A stretch of 64,000 nucleotides of DNA, from contig CAYSPT010000002.1 in NCBI GenBank assembly GCA_964432985.1, positions 62,001-126,000 on the forward strand, given 5' to 3'. A model generated the notes under the pieces. That model did not search any database. It was not told the DNA's origin and was given only the letters and a program-made list of their open reading frames with translations. The position numbers and the translations under genes are program-made. Shown piece after piece: positions 24,881 through 34,090 of the stretch (positions within the stretch are counted from its first letter, which is position 1; each line of letters begins with the position of its first letter). This stretch comes from CAYSPT01 sp964432985. Lineage in GTDB: Bacteria; Muiribacteriota; CAYSPT01.

Positions 24881-26227
24881 TCAGCTTACCTTCATTATCT
24901 GGGAAATAAACCCGGTGGAAAATTTGCCCTGTCTGAAATGCCTGTTAGCGAGAATTTTCAGGTGGAAGGGGATGGTCGAGGCTATTCCTTCTATCTCGAA
25001 CTCACGCAGCGCCCGCGCCATTCTATCGATGGCTTCCGGACGGGAATGATCCCACGCGATCAGTTTGCAGATCATCGAGTCATAGTTCGGCGGTATGGAA
25101 TATCCGGTGGTGACAAAGGTGTCCAGCCGAATACCCGGGCCTCCCGGTGGTTTGAATTTATCCAGTGTCCCTGCGGACGGCAGAAACCCCTTAGTGTAAT
25201 CTTCAGCGTTGATCCGGCATTCGATCGAATGCCCCCTGAGAAACAACTCGTCCTGGCGGTAACTGAGTTTCTCTCCGGCGGCAACCCTGATCTGTTCCCG
25301 AACGATATCCACACCCGTTACCATTTCAGTCACCGGGTGCTCGACCTGCAGCCTGGTATTCATTTCCATAAAGTAATAGTTGTTCTCCTTATCGAGCAGG
25401 AATTCCATGGTCCCTACGTTCTGGTACCCGATATGGGCCGCTCCAGCCAGGGCCGCGCGCCCCATGTCCCTGCGCAAATCTCTGTTTACCGCCGGGCTCG
25501 GAGACTCCTCGATAAGCTTCTGGTGCCGCCTCTGTATGGAACATTCCCGCTCCCCCAGGTGTATGCTGTTGCCATATTTGTCGGCGATAATCTGAAACTC
25601 GATATGACGACTCTCTTCAACGTATTTCTCCAGATAAAGCCGGCCATCTCCAAAGGCGGCCTGTGATTCGGCGCTGGCAGTTTCGAAAGCCCGGGCTGTT
25701 TCAGATACGTCGTTGACAACCCGCATTCCCTTTCCGCCGCCGCCGGAAGAGGCCTTGAGAATCACCGGACATCCTATTTCCTCGATGAGATTCTGCGCTT
25801 CCTGAGCCGATTTGAGAGGTTCGAGTGAACCGGGAATAAGGGGGACACCGGCACCGTGCATGGTTTTCCGGGCAAGCGACTTGTCACCCATCTTGTGTAT
25901 GTTTTCTCTGCTCGGGCCGATAAACACCAGTCCGTGGTCTTCGCAGATCTCCACAAACCGGGCGTTTTCCGCAAGAAATCCATACCCGGGATGAACTGCG
26001 TCACATCCGGTGATTTCGGCGGCGCTTATTATGTTGGGCATGTACAGATAACTCTGGGTACTGGGAGGAGGACCAATACATACGGTTTCATCAGCCAGAT
26101 CAAGATAGGGGGCATTGCGGTCAGCTTGAGAATAAATCCCCACCGTTTGGATATCCAGCTCCTTGCAGGCACGAATGATTCTGAGTGCTATCTCTCCACG
26201 ATTAGCAACCAGCACTTTTTTAAACAT
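24881..26227 (-). CDS. accC: acetyl-CoA carboxylase biotin carboxylase subunit
   Basis: ATP-grasp enzyme that carboxylates biotin on the carrier protein, first half-reaction of acetyl-CoA carboxylase. All hallmark segments look intact: SSGGGGKGMR (glycine-rich loop), HIEFQI, ECSIQRRHQK and EMNTRLQVEHPVTEM. Length 448 is normal. ATG 26227 follows GAGAGGA; the reading frame extends 26 codons further only into accB. The gene directly follows accB, as usual, but that accB lacks the biotin-accepting lysine, so the enzyme's carrier is uncertain. Confidence 0.95.
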   Translation of the reverse strand: MFKKVLVANRGEIALRIIRACKELDIQTVGIYSQADRNAPYLDLADETVCIGPPPSTQSYLYMPNIISAAEITGCDAVHPGYGFLAENARFVEICEDHGLVFIGPSRENIHKMGDKSLARKTMHGAGVPLIPGSLEPLKSAQEAQNLIEEIGCPVILKASSGGGGKGMRVVNDVSETARAFETASAESQAAFGDGRLYLEKYVEESRHIEFQIIADKYGNSIHLGERECSIQRRHQKLIEESPSPAVNRDLRRDMGRAALAGAAHIGYQNVGTMEFLLDKENNYYFMEMNTRLQVEHPVTEMVTGVDIVREQIRVAAGEKLSYRQDELFLRGHSIECRINAEDYTKGFLPSAGTLDKFKPPGGPGIRLDTFVTTGYSIPPNYDSMICKLIAWDHSRPEAIDRMARALREFEIEGIASTIPFHLKILANRHFRQGKFSTGFISQIMKVS

Positions 26228-26228
26228 G

Positions 26229-26690
26229 TTACCGCGTCCTCTCATCCGATTCCTCACACCGTATGGAAATAAGCGGAGTCCCATACTCAACCGGGGAACC
26301 GTCATCAGTCAGCATGGTTTCGATTACGCCGTTACAGCCCGAGCGCACCAGGTGCTCGACATCCATGGCTTCGACCATGCACAGGACTTGCCCCTTTTTG
26401 ACCGGATCACCCTTTCGCAGTGTTTTGTAGACATCGGATACGGCGGTGGAGAAAAAGACTCCGACGAAAGGCGACGTAACAATATGTGCCTCTTTCTCCT
26501 GATCCTCTATCTCGGTGGAATCAGACTCAGGAATGTATTCCGCTTGCGCCACGGTGTCTGGAATGACGTTCAGGGTTTCTCCCCTGACCAGCCGTAAACT
26601 CCACCGGGGTGTTTTCATGTCGACAAATTGAAGATCGTTTTCTTCCAGAAAATGCAGCACCCTGGTAATATCTTTTCCGGGAAAACTCAT
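26229..26690 (-). CDS. accB: BCCP (AccB)-like protein lacking the biotinyl lysine
   Basis: By length (153 aa), operon position and fold this is AccB: N-terminal helical region, acidic linker (about 45-68), and a C-terminal biotinyl domain (about 70-146) with SPFVGVFF, GQVLCMVEAM and GSPVEYGTPLISI. In biotin carriers the hairpin is EAMKM, whose Lys is biotinylated. Here it reads EAMDVEHL, so the lysine position is Asp (D110, codon GAT at 26361-26363). The rest of the domain is well conserved and the frame is intact, so decay is not obvious. It may be a non-biotinylated regulatory carrier-like subunit, comparable in principle to plant BADC proteins; that is inference. Confidence 0.88.
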   Translation of the reverse strand: MSFPGKDITRVLHFLEENDLQFVDMKTPRWSLRLVRGETLNVIPDTVAQAEYIPESDSTEIEDQEKEAHIVTSPFVGVFFSTAVSDVYKTLRKGDPVKKGQVLCMVEAMDVEHLVRSGCNGVIETMLTDDGSPVEYGTPLISIRCEESDERTR

Positions 26691-27250
26691 TTGGCTACCC
26701 TCTCTACGTAATCACCTGTGCCGGTGTTTATTTTTAGAGTATCCCCTTCATTGATGAAAAGAGGAACATTGACCACCAGACCGGTTTCCAACGTCGCCGG
26801 CTTGCTGCCCCCTGAAACAGTGTCTCCCTTTACTCCGGGCACCGTCGACGAAACCTCAAGCTCTACAAAGGTCGGCAACTCTACACCTATGATCTTTCCC
26901 TCATAGAACTGCAGCAGTATTTCGACATTCTCTTTGAGATAGGATTTTTCCCCCTCCAGTGCGGAAGACGGAAGAAATATCTGTTCGTAGTTATCATTAT
27001 CCATGAAACAGTAATCTTCACCCGTAAAATACAGGTACTGGGCAGTTTTCGATTCAACGATGGCTTGCTTCATTTTCTCCCCGGCCCGGAAGGTGCGTTC
27101 GAGCACCTGCCCGGTCCGTCGGTTCTTCAATTTAGTTCTGACAAAGGCCGCACCCTTACCCGGTTTGACATGCTGAAAATCAACCAGCCTAAAAAGGGTT
27201 CCGTCAAAATCGAGCGTTATTCCTGTCTTGAAATCAGCAGTAGAGATCAT
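26687..27250 (-). CDS. efp: translation elongation factor P
   Basis: Relieves ribosome stalling at polyproline. 187 residues, three OB-like domains. The tip loop HVKPGKGAAFVRTKLKN carries K32, the residue that is modified in many bacteria (by EpmA/EpmC-type or other systems); the Arg32 rhamnosylation type is not present. No modification enzyme is in the window. The stop overlaps accB as ATGA, a frequent efp-accB-accC arrangement. Confidence 0.97.
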   Translation of the reverse strand: MISTADFKTGITLDFDGTLFRLVDFQHVKPGKGAAFVRTKLKNRRTGQVLERTFRAGEKMKQAIVESKTAQYLYFTGEDYCFMDNDNYEQIFLPSSALEGEKSYLKENVEILLQFYEGKIIGVELPTFVELEVSSTVPGVKGDTVSGGSKPATLETGLVVNVPLFINEGDTLKINTGTGDYVERVAK

Positions 27251-27613
27251 TAAACAGTCATCCTCTCAATACGTGCGCATGCAATCGCATGCGCGCCTAC
27301 GTGCGAATGTGCGTATGCATACATATACTATAGCTTTATAGATTAATAACAAATTTTATGTGAAGTATTATACTGAAATGAGGCACAGTGGCGCAACTCT
27401 CTCCTTTCAACACTTACAGATGCGGAGATTTCCACGATAGCCGGAAACTTCCTATCTTGCCTGTATGACATGATTCAGTAACAGTGCCAAACAGTCCCTC
27501 ACTTTCTACACATGCAGAGTCGAGGGTGGCAACGGAAGCATTGAACGGTGATTGTCTTTCTGGTGGGCGTAGCAACCACCAACGAGAAGTTATCCACAGT
27601 CTTGATGCTCGGA
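27251..27613. other. 363-base region with alternating-purine/pyrimidine stretch and a family 1 repeat
   Basis: Between slt and efp. Next to efp (27270-27325) is a run of GTGCGCATGC-type alternating sequence containing the 8-bp inverted repeat GCGCATGC/GCATGCGC around four bases, which could form a cruciform or left-handed DNA. An AT-rich stretch (27325-27370) probably carries the efp promoter. From 27430 to 27598 lies family 1 repeat copy D. No credible gene. Confidence 0.7.
27430..27598 (-). repeat. family 1 interspersed repeat, copy D
   Basis: On the minus strand it reads GTGGATAACTTCTCGTTG, GCTACGCCCACCAG, GCCACCCTCGACTCTGCATG, GTGTAGAAAGTGAGGGACTG and ACTGTTACTGAATCATGTC, followed by ATAGGAAGT. 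It therefore contains both the central part and the 3' part of the unit in a single copy and defines their order. Confidence 0.85.
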
Positions 27614-29698
27614 TTATGGCTGGTACAGGCTCCAATAATGCAGATATGACTTCATTACCTTCAAAACGTAATATCGTGTTTCATTGTAGCCCACAGCCTC
27701 AAGATAATCAGCCGGGGCAGTGCCCTTGACCCTGGATTTCCACCGGTTGACGTTTCCCGGACCGCCGTTGTAAGCCGACAGGGCTATGGGTACATCTCCC
27801 TTATACCGTTTGAGGAGATATCCCAGGTAATAGGCTCCCATCCGAATATTGGTGACAGGATCGAAGAGATCTTCCGTCTCAAAACCTTTCATTCCCATTT
27901 TACCAGCCACATAATGACCCGTAGAGGGTATTATCTGCATAAGACCCAGGGCCGAAGCAGTCGATACCAGGCGGGGATTGAAATGACTCTCTTCTCTCAT
28001 GACCGACAGTACGAGGAAAGGATCTACATCGTTACTTCGTGCAGCCTCGCGGACCGTTTTCCACCAGACCACCGGATACGAAAGGCGCTGGGACAGTGCA
28101 GCGAGAACACCGGAATCCTGCGTTTCCGGGCGGTACCCCTTGATAGCCCGGGCTCCGTCATTCGCCGAAGAAGCCAGTACTTTTCCGGCAACGGCGCGTT
28201 TATCCGGTTCAGCATCACCGTCCTGGAGTCGGAATGCCAGATAGGCCTCATCATACCGTCCAGCCCCATACAGCGAGTGAACAATATCCCAGTTATTTCC
28301 AGGTAAAAGTTCCTTCATCTGCAAAGATGAAGGGTACACAGGGATATCCTTCCACGACACATTCCTTTCCCATCCAGGGGTAACAAACAATCCCCGTTCA
28401 CCGGAAAACACTGTTTTTTCCAAGCTGGTACCATTTTCTTCGGGGACACGTATACCGTGGGAGACAAGATAGTGGCGGGCACACAGACCATAAAATGTAA
28501 GAGGGTGCCGGTTGACCAGGTCACTCATGATGGCAAAACCGCTCGGCTCCATAACAGTCTGCGGCAGTTCATTCAATTCCCGTGAAACATCACCAGCCGT
28601 TGGGGTTTTCAACTGAAACGGGAGCATTCGTCCCAGAAGAAACAGGGCGCGCCGCCTACTGCGGGATTCGGGGATCCCATTCACCAGTTTGTGCAACGCC
28701 TCCCGTATCTCCGTGTCAGAGCCTGTGTTTTTCAGATTATCGTACAGCCTCCACAAAAGTCGTTCGCGAAACGACGATCGCAGATAACTTACCAGACATC
28801 TCTGAATCTCACTGAGGAAGCTCTGCTTGCCGCTCAATTTCTTATCGAGGGACAGCAGAGACCATACCAGTTCTTCCCTGGTCCACAACGACAGACCGTC
28901 TTGCTCAAGCAATGTCCGGCAGCGGGAATAGGCCTCTTCGTTACGTCCCTGCTTCCTGAGAAGCGTTATCTCCATTTTAACTGCATCATGAGACATTTTA
29001 TCCGCGTCTTTGGACATGTCACCGGGAGCGGCCCTCCGCCTTTGCTCGATAGCCTTGACCAGTTTGCCACTCGCCATTCCGCTGCGGATCCCCGCCTTCA
29101 ACCACACATCAAACGCTTCAGCACCACCAGGGGCAGAACCATCTTCAGAAAGCCAGGCAAGTGCCATTTTCGTATTTCCTATACGCATGGCACCGCGTGC
29201 GACCAGCAGGCGGTCTGATTCCCCCACCCGCCCCTCTTCCCAGGATCCGGGGAGGGAAAGGCGTGTCAGGGTCCTGTACAAAAACTCATCGCGTCTTTGT
29301 TCCTTGAGAAGCAACAGGTATCTGGTGAAGGACTGCGAACGGTCACGGCTCTCTAACGCCCGGGCCGACCACCAGACCCATTCCCGGGAATCCGTCCCGG
29401 AAAAACGAGAAAGCATGGTTGCAGACGCCTGTTCTACCACAGGCCACCGGGTGAGATCTCTTCCCAGACGGCACAGCACCCTGGCAGACTCTTCAGCCAC
29501 GGCCAACGGCGCCGATTCAACCAGGTCCAATCCCGCCTCTATTACTTCGGTCGTTTTCCCCAGCGCCAACAACCGCTGGGCCGCTTTGAGCCTGGCCAGA
29601 GGTTCCGGTAACGCACTGTCCTCACCTCTGACTGCTGGTGGCAGAGAGGCAGTAAGATACATCAGAGTACATACGATAAGATATATAGTGCAACGCAT
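27614..29698 (-). CDS. slt: soluble lytic murein transglycosylase (Slt70-like)
   Basis: Periplasmic muramidase-like enzyme that cleaves peptidoglycan with 1,6-anhydro product. Signal peptide about 1-26; a long superhelical alpha region (about 30-530) as in Slt70; then the SLT catalytic domain with the acid residue in MREESHFNPRLVS, ALGLMQIIPSTG, and ALSAYNGGPGNV. Length 694 is slightly above E. coli Slt. It is convergent with nothing and separated from eno by 46 bases, possibly co-transcribed from the eno promoter. Confidence 0.93.
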   Translation of the reverse strand: MRCTIYLIVCTLMYLTASLPPAVRGEDSALPEPLARLKAAQRLLALGKTTEVIEAGLDLVESAPLAVAEESARVLCRLGRDLTRWPVVEQASATMLSRFSGTDSREWVWWSARALESRDRSQSFTRYLLLLKEQRRDEFLYRTLTRLSLPGSWEEGRVGESDRLLVARGAMRIGNTKMALAWLSEDGSAPGGAEAFDVWLKAGIRSGMASGKLVKAIEQRRRAAPGDMSKDADKMSHDAVKMEITLLRKQGRNEEAYSRCRTLLEQDGLSLWTREELVWSLLSLDKKLSGKQSFLSEIQRCLVSYLRSSFRERLLWRLYDNLKNTGSDTEIREALHKLVNGIPESRSRRRALFLLGRMLPFQLKTPTAGDVSRELNELPQTVMEPSGFAIMSDLVNRHPLTFYGLCARHYLVSHGIRVPEENGTSLEKTVFSGERGLFVTPGWERNVSWKDIPVYPSSLQMKELLPGNNWDIVHSLYGAGRYDEAYLAFRLQDGDAEPDKRAVAGKVLASSANDGARAIKGYRPETQDSGVLAALSQRLSYPVVWWKTVREAARSNDVDPFLVLSVMREESHFNPRLVSTASALGLMQIIPSTGHYVAGKMGMKGFETEDLFDPVTNIRMGAYYLGYLLKRYKGDVPIALSAYNGGPGNVNRWKSRVKGTAPADYLEAVGYNETRYYVLKVMKSYLHYWSLYQP

Positions 29699-29744
29699 AG
29701 TTAACAGTGTTTAAATCGAAATAGAACAGCTTTCTCCCTGCTTA

Positions 29745-31034
29745 TTACTTCTGATAGATACTGTAGCCTGGATAGAGAGCCCCCGCGCCCAATTCCTCCT
29801 CGATTCTCAACAACTCGTTGTATTTACAGACACGGTCGGTGCGGCACAGCGACCCGGTCTTTATCTGGCCGGCGTTGACACCAACCGCCACATCAGCAAT
29901 GATGGTGTCTTCAGTCTCGCCGCTTCTGTGGGAGATAACGCAGGTAAAGCCCGCTGCCCGGGCCATCCTGATAGCTTCGAGAGTTTCGGTCAGTGAGCCG
30001 ATTTGGTTGAGCTTTATCAAAATGGAATTGGCTGCCTTCTCTTCGATTCCCCGGGCCAGCCGTTCACAATTGGTGACGAAAAGATCGTCTCCCACGATCT
30101 GGATCTTCTCTCCCAGCCTGGCAGTCAGCGCTACCCAGCCTTCCCAGTCGTCCTCAGCCAGAGCGTCTTCAAGAGACACGATGGGATATTTGTCGCACAG
30201 CGCTGCGTAGTAATCGACCATTTCCTCTGCGGTCTTGCCGGTTTCGCTTTCCGCGGACAGGAAATACTTACCGTCCTTGTAAAACTCGCTGGCGGCGGCA
30301 TCGATCGCGATACACAAATCCTTACCGGGCTCATAGCCGGCCGCCTCGATGGCAGTAATCAGCTCGGTAAGGGCAGCTTCATTCGAGGTCAAATTGGGGG
30401 CAAATCCGCCTTCGTCGCCCACCGAGGTACTGAGCCCCTTCTTTTTTAATGAGTTCTTCAGGTTGTGAAACACTTCTGTGGCCATGCGGAGGGCTTCACG
30501 GAAACTGTTCGCTCCCACCGGGACGATCATGAATTCCTGGATGTCCACGTTGTTGTCGGCGTGCTTGCCCCCGTTGATGACGTTCATCATGGGAACCGGA
30601 AGCGTGCGGGCTTCCAGCCCTCCCAGATACCGGTACAGCGGCAGGCAATAAGCGGAAGCGGCGGCCCGGGCGGCGGCCATTGACACTCCGAGAATGGCGT
30701 TGGCGCCAAGATTTTTCTTCGTGGTGGTGCCGTCGATATCGATCATGAGGCGGTCGAGGTTCTCCTGGTTGGTGGCATCGAAACCGAGAACCTCCGGCTT
30801 GATGACCTGCTCCACATTGGAGACCGCTTTCAGAACTCCCTTACCCATGTAACGCGCTTTGTCACCGTCTCGCAGTTCCAGCGCTTCGTATTCACCGGTG
30901 GACGCACCGCTGGGGACCGCTGCGCGGCCTATATCACCACTATCCAGGTAAACATCGACTTCAACGGTGGGATTACCGCGTGAGTCAAGGATTTCTCTGG
31001 CTTTTACATCAACTATTTTTGTTCCTCCACACAT
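29745..31034 (-). CDS. eno: enolase
   Basis: Glycolytic 2-phosphoglycerate dehydratase. Typical motifs: AREILDSRGNPTVEVDV at the N-terminus, GASTGEYEALELRDGD, the metal ligands in SLEDALAEDDWEGW and GDDLFVTN, and the signature LIKLNQIGSLTETLE with SHRSGETED. ATG 31034 (MCGGTKIVDVK) gives 429 residues, the usual size; AGGAGGAAGGGTG precedes it. A consensus-like promoter lies about 70 bases upstream. Confidence 0.98.
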   Translation of the reverse strand: MCGGTKIVDVKAREILDSRGNPTVEVDVYLDSGDIGRAAVPSGASTGEYEALELRDGDKARYMGKGVLKAVSNVEQVIKPEVLGFDATNQENLDRLMIDIDGTTTKKNLGANAILGVSMAAARAAASAYCLPLYRYLGGLEARTLPVPMMNVINGGKHADNNVDIQEFMIVPVGANSFREALRMATEVFHNLKNSLKKKGLSTSVGDEGGFAPNLTSNEAALTELITAIEAAGYEPGKDLCIAIDAAASEFYKDGKYFLSAESETGKTAEEMVDYYAALCDKYPIVSLEDALAEDDWEGWVALTARLGEKIQIVGDDLFVTNCERLARGIEEKAANSILIKLNQIGSLTETLEAIRMARAAGFTCVISHRSGETEDTIIADVAVGVNAGQIKTGSLCRTDRVCKYNELLRIEEELGAGALYPGYSIYQK

Positions 31035-31105
31035 GTTATTCACCCTTCCTCCTGATTTTGATTCAGAATACTTGAATACCACACGACTCATCGAAAATCG
31101 CGGTT

Positions 31106-31135
31106 ATAGTATGTGAATACAACCTACCATGTCAA
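31106..31135 (-). promoter_or_regulatory. promoter of eno
   Basis: On the minus strand: TTGACA (31130-31135), 18-base spacer, TACTAT (31106-31111). Transcription would begin near 31099, giving a leader of about 65 bases. Confidence 0.7.
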
Positions 31136-31189
31136 ATAAGTCCACTAATGTCACGAAACAACGGTAACAGCTGCACTCTCCGGGTTGAA

Positions 31190-32398
31190 TCAGAACTCCG
31201 ACTGAAGGCCGAGCGAATAGATTAAAACTTCCTTGTTGAGCCCGATTCCCGTAGTGGTCGTGTCGGATTGGTAATCAGCCATGAGTATACCGAGATTCAG
31301 GTACCGGTCGGCTTTGACGTGATACCGGGCCCCGAATCCGATGGTCTGGGCATCGAGTTCCGGCCACTCGGGGGTCATCTGGTCGGCCGCCATGGCGACG
31401 TTGGTGTACAGGTACCCGATACTCCCGGTCAGACGGTCTGTGTAATCATACTCCAGGGCCACACCAAAATCATACCCGTTGTCGACCCCGGTCATGGTGG
31501 GATTCAACGACCAGGTGGCATCTTTGTTCAGATAATACGTCAGGTTGGTTTCCAGTCGCAGGTCATTCTTCAGACGGTGGGAAATACCGAAACCCAGCAG
31601 ACCGGGGAGGTCACGATTGAAGGTGCTGCCATCGTTGACCGCTCCCACAGTATCGGCAATCTCATGGGTGGTAAAGGACAATTCGGTGGACGATTCATAT
31701 CTGAACGCCACATTGGTGCGGTCATCGAGCACATAATTCATGCCGAGAATCCAGCCCCACCCGTCGGCGGTTTCCATGTAGTGCACGCTCTGTGGAGTGT
31801 CTGGCGCAACCCCCGAAAGCACCATACTACCGTCGATATCACGTTCGGCATCGACAAACCTCAGCCCGAACGAATAGGTCAACCTGTCATCCAACCTCCA
31901 GGCCCCGCCGAAGGTGTAGCCCAGGTAATGGCTCTCGGCTTCCAGATGCTGGCTTTTTATAGCGTTGAAAGCTCCGCCGGAGGCTGCAATAACCTGCTGG
32001 CCTATACCCGAGGTGGTAACCGATCCATTTGGAAAAATAAGTTTTCCACCGCCGCCGACGATAGTGAAGGCAAAATACCCGGCCCACCTGTCTTTTTTAT
32101 ATACTGCAAACAGCTGCGGCACCAGCGACGGCTCGGTGGTCTCGAAGCGGCTGGCACCCATGGTATGCCAGTAATCCTTCTCCACCTGCTGCAGCGTGAG
32201 GTTGAAAGACCGGCCGTTATCAAAGGTCATTACGCCGGCCGGATTGTATGCAGCCGCATCTGGTGAGTCCGTGGAGGCGTTACGGTTCAACGTTCGAATA
32301 TACTCGGTACTCCAGTTGGTTTTGTTCATGATACCGCCGGCAAGCGCGACGGTCGGCAGACACAGAAGAAGTAATGAAACGACTACCAGCTTTCTCAT
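31190..32398 (-). CDS. FadL/OmpP1/TodX-family outer-membrane protein
   Basis: Predicted 14-strand outer-membrane barrel for uptake of hydrophobic compounds such as long-chain fatty acids. Signal peptide 1-20 (cut near ALA-GG). The mature start GGIMNKTNWSTEYIRTLNRNAS with DAAAYNPAGVM matches the FadL N-terminal hatch (NPAG motif). Alternating aromatic/polar strands follow, ending in a terminal Phe (LQSEF), a usual outer-membrane assembly signal. ATG 32398 follows GGAAGGAAAG. Evidence that the organism is diderm. Confidence 0.88.
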   Translation of the reverse strand: MRKLVVVSLLLLCLPTVALAGGIMNKTNWSTEYIRTLNRNASTDSPDAAAYNPAGVMTFDNGRSFNLTLQQVEKDYWHTMGASRFETTEPSLVPQLFAVYKKDRWAGYFAFTIVGGGGKLIFPNGSVTTSGIGQQVIAASGGAFNAIKSQHLEAESHYLGYTFGGAWRLDDRLTYSFGLRFVDAERDIDGSMVLSGVAPDTPQSVHYMETADGWGWILGMNYVLDDRTNVAFRYESSTELSFTTHEIADTVGAVNDGSTFNRDLPGLLGFGISHRLKNDLRLETNLTYYLNKDATWSLNPTMTGVDNGYDFGVALEYDYTDRLTGSIGYLYTNVAMAADQMTPEWPELDAQTIGFGARYHVKADRYLNLGILMADYQSDTTTTGIGLNKEVLIYSLGLQSEF

Positions 32399-32589
32399 GC
32401 TTTCCTTCCTTTCCATCCGACATGACGTTTCTCCGGAAATTCATAGTACGTACGGATAACTATTTTATCCAATTCAGTCGGACAAGGCTAGAAATTTCTT
32501 TTGCTTAATGAAAGGCAGTCCGACTGCTGAAGCACTCGGTTCAGGGAATAAACGCTACCAGCCGTCAAAAACAGTGCTGCAGGTTTGCT

Positions 32590-33588
32590 TTAATATGAAT
32601 TAGCGGATGAACCGAATTTCAGGTGGTGGACCCTGGGAGTGGACTCATTTTTGAGAATGATGGCCCAGCGCGGGATCGTTTCAGAGAGGCTGTGTAGTTG
32701 ATCGTGTTCTTTGAACAGCGGATCAACCAGCCTTGATTTGCAGGTTACTTTAGTATGGTAGTTCTCGGAATCGATGGTGAAACCGTAGCGGTTGTTCATG
32801 CGGTCCCAGAGGCCGGCCAAAATGTGGTCGTCATCCAGATGCATTCGTATCTTTTTAAGAATTTCGCTATCGGTAGTAAAAAGATCATTCCTGGAAACAT
32901 ATCCGTTTTCTAGAGAATGCTTGAGCACATCACCTACCGTTCTGAACATAGCTGCAGACTCGGGGCCGGCGAAGCAGGTATCGTTGAGTTCTCGAAACAG
33001 GGAAGCGAACCGCCTGGCCGACCGCTGGTCCTCGAAGAACCACCGTCCGCCGCCGGCGTCCAGACAGTCCAGGTACCATCCGGCCTCATTAAGCCCGATG
33101 AGCCCGTAAACTACCGCGGTTCGAAGCGAGTAGTCGATCCGGTCGGCGCACAGATCGGGGAGTTCACGTTCGAGGAGCGGAAAGTTGTGCTCCTTGAGCA
33201 CATATTCAGGATCGAGCCCGTGGCGACGCAGCAAGTCCGGGATATCCGTGCTCCTGACATAGTCCTGGAATATATCGTCCTGGTAAGAATGGGCGGACTC
33301 GGAACCTTCCGCAAGTGCGTAGTCCGCGCAGTGCGAGAAGACGGTGTGGGAAACGTCGTGAAGAAGCCCCGCCGCCTGCTCTTCCAGGGACGCACCAAAC
33401 CGTCGCAGCAAAGCGTACACACCCACCGAATGCTCGAACCGGCTGTAAGCAGCGCCGGGACGGTAAACATGAAAATAGCCTCCCTGATCGACCTCCTTCA
33501 GCCGCTTAAGCGGCGGACTTTCCACCAGGGCCTCTATAACCGGATCCTCAAATGAAACAGGGCCATACAAACGATCAGAATAGCGCAT
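32590..33588 (-). CDS. HD-superfamily phosphohydrolase
   Basis: Metal-dependent phosphohydrolase, similar in layout to the dNTPase/YdhJ-type HD family. The metal ligands are in RFEHSVGVYALL (His about 53), GLLHDVSHTVFSH (HD about 77-78) and a later Asp in CADRIDYSLR. Length 332 is shorter than the 400-440 of the larger relatives. The substrate is unknown; nucleotides are a guess from family. No ribosome site precedes ATG 33588, and TATACT (33598-33603, minus) lies eight bases upstream, so the transcript could be leaderless, although no good -35 is visible. Confidence 0.85.
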   Translation of the reverse strand: MRYSDRLYGPVSFEDPVIEALVESPPLKRLKEVDQGGYFHVYRPGAAYSRFEHSVGVYALLRRFGASLEEQAAGLLHDVSHTVFSHCADYALAEGSESAHSYQDDIFQDYVRSTDIPDLLRRHGLDPEYVLKEHNFPLLERELPDLCADRIDYSLRTAVVYGLIGLNEAGWYLDCLDAGGGRWFFEDQRSARRFASLFRELNDTCFAGPESAAMFRTVGDVLKHSLENGYVSRNDLFTTDSEILKKIRMHLDDDHILAGLWDRMNNRYGFTIDSENYHTKVTCKSRLVDPLFKEHDQLHSLSETIPRWAIILKNESTPRVHHLKFGSSANSY

Positions 33589-33686
33589 GATCTAACAGTA
33601 TATCATCCACTCTAAACGGAGACATTACTTCTTCGGGAATGTGAGGATTGCATACGCTCTGATGGAAGGTGTGACGAAGTGCTGAT

Positions 33687-34055
33687 TCAGGTGACGATGT
33701 CGAGGTGGGTGCCGCGATTGGGATCCTTGTAAGTAGATTCCTTCATGTCCGGGTCTTCTTTGGTCTCGTCCGCGGGCTCTTCTCCTTCTTCTCCTTCTTC
33801 ACCTTCCTCACCTTCTTCATCACGATCCTGCTCTCGACGGCGGCGGCGCTTTTCCGACTCGTAATCGTCTATGTCTTTTTCCTGCTCCGTCTTCTCGCTT
33901 TCGGCGATCTGTTCGGCTTCTTTTTTCACCCGCTTGTCGATCTCGTCGGAATACTTCTGCTCGCCCAGGGCAGCCTGTTGCTGTTGCTGCCGCATACGGT
34001 CGACTTCGACAGTCTTTGACAGGGAAGTCTGCATATCAACCGGCCGTATGGTCAT
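33687..34055 (-). CDS. acidic coiled-coil protein of the fapA-fliA locus
   Basis: Protein of 122 residues without domains I can name. The N-terminus MTIRPVDMQTSLSKTVEVDRM is reminiscent of small proteins encoded beside fliA/fapA in several Firmicutes (from memory, not verified). A Gln run (26-30), a charged helix (about 35-75) and an EGEEGEEGEEGEE run (about 80-93, from a 9-bp tandem repeat) follow. It is likely disordered and cytoplasmic. It lies 35 bases after fapA and is probably co-transcribed with it. Confidence 0.68.
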   Translation of the reverse strand: MTIRPVDMQTSLSKTVEVDRMRQQQQQAALGEQKYSDEIDKRVKKEAEQIAESEKTEQEKDIDDYESEKRRRRREQDRDEEGEEGEEGEEGEEPADETKEDPDMKESTYKDPNRGTHLDIVT

Positions 34056-34090
34056 TCGCTATCACCCCCGTGGGATATCGAAATGTGACC

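Noticed and set aside
26229..26690. Frameshift or sequencing error explaining the missing accB lysine
   Set aside because: The frame is continuous from ATG to stop and the residues on both sides align well with BCCP, so a single-codon change is the simplest reading, although an error cannot be excluded without reads.
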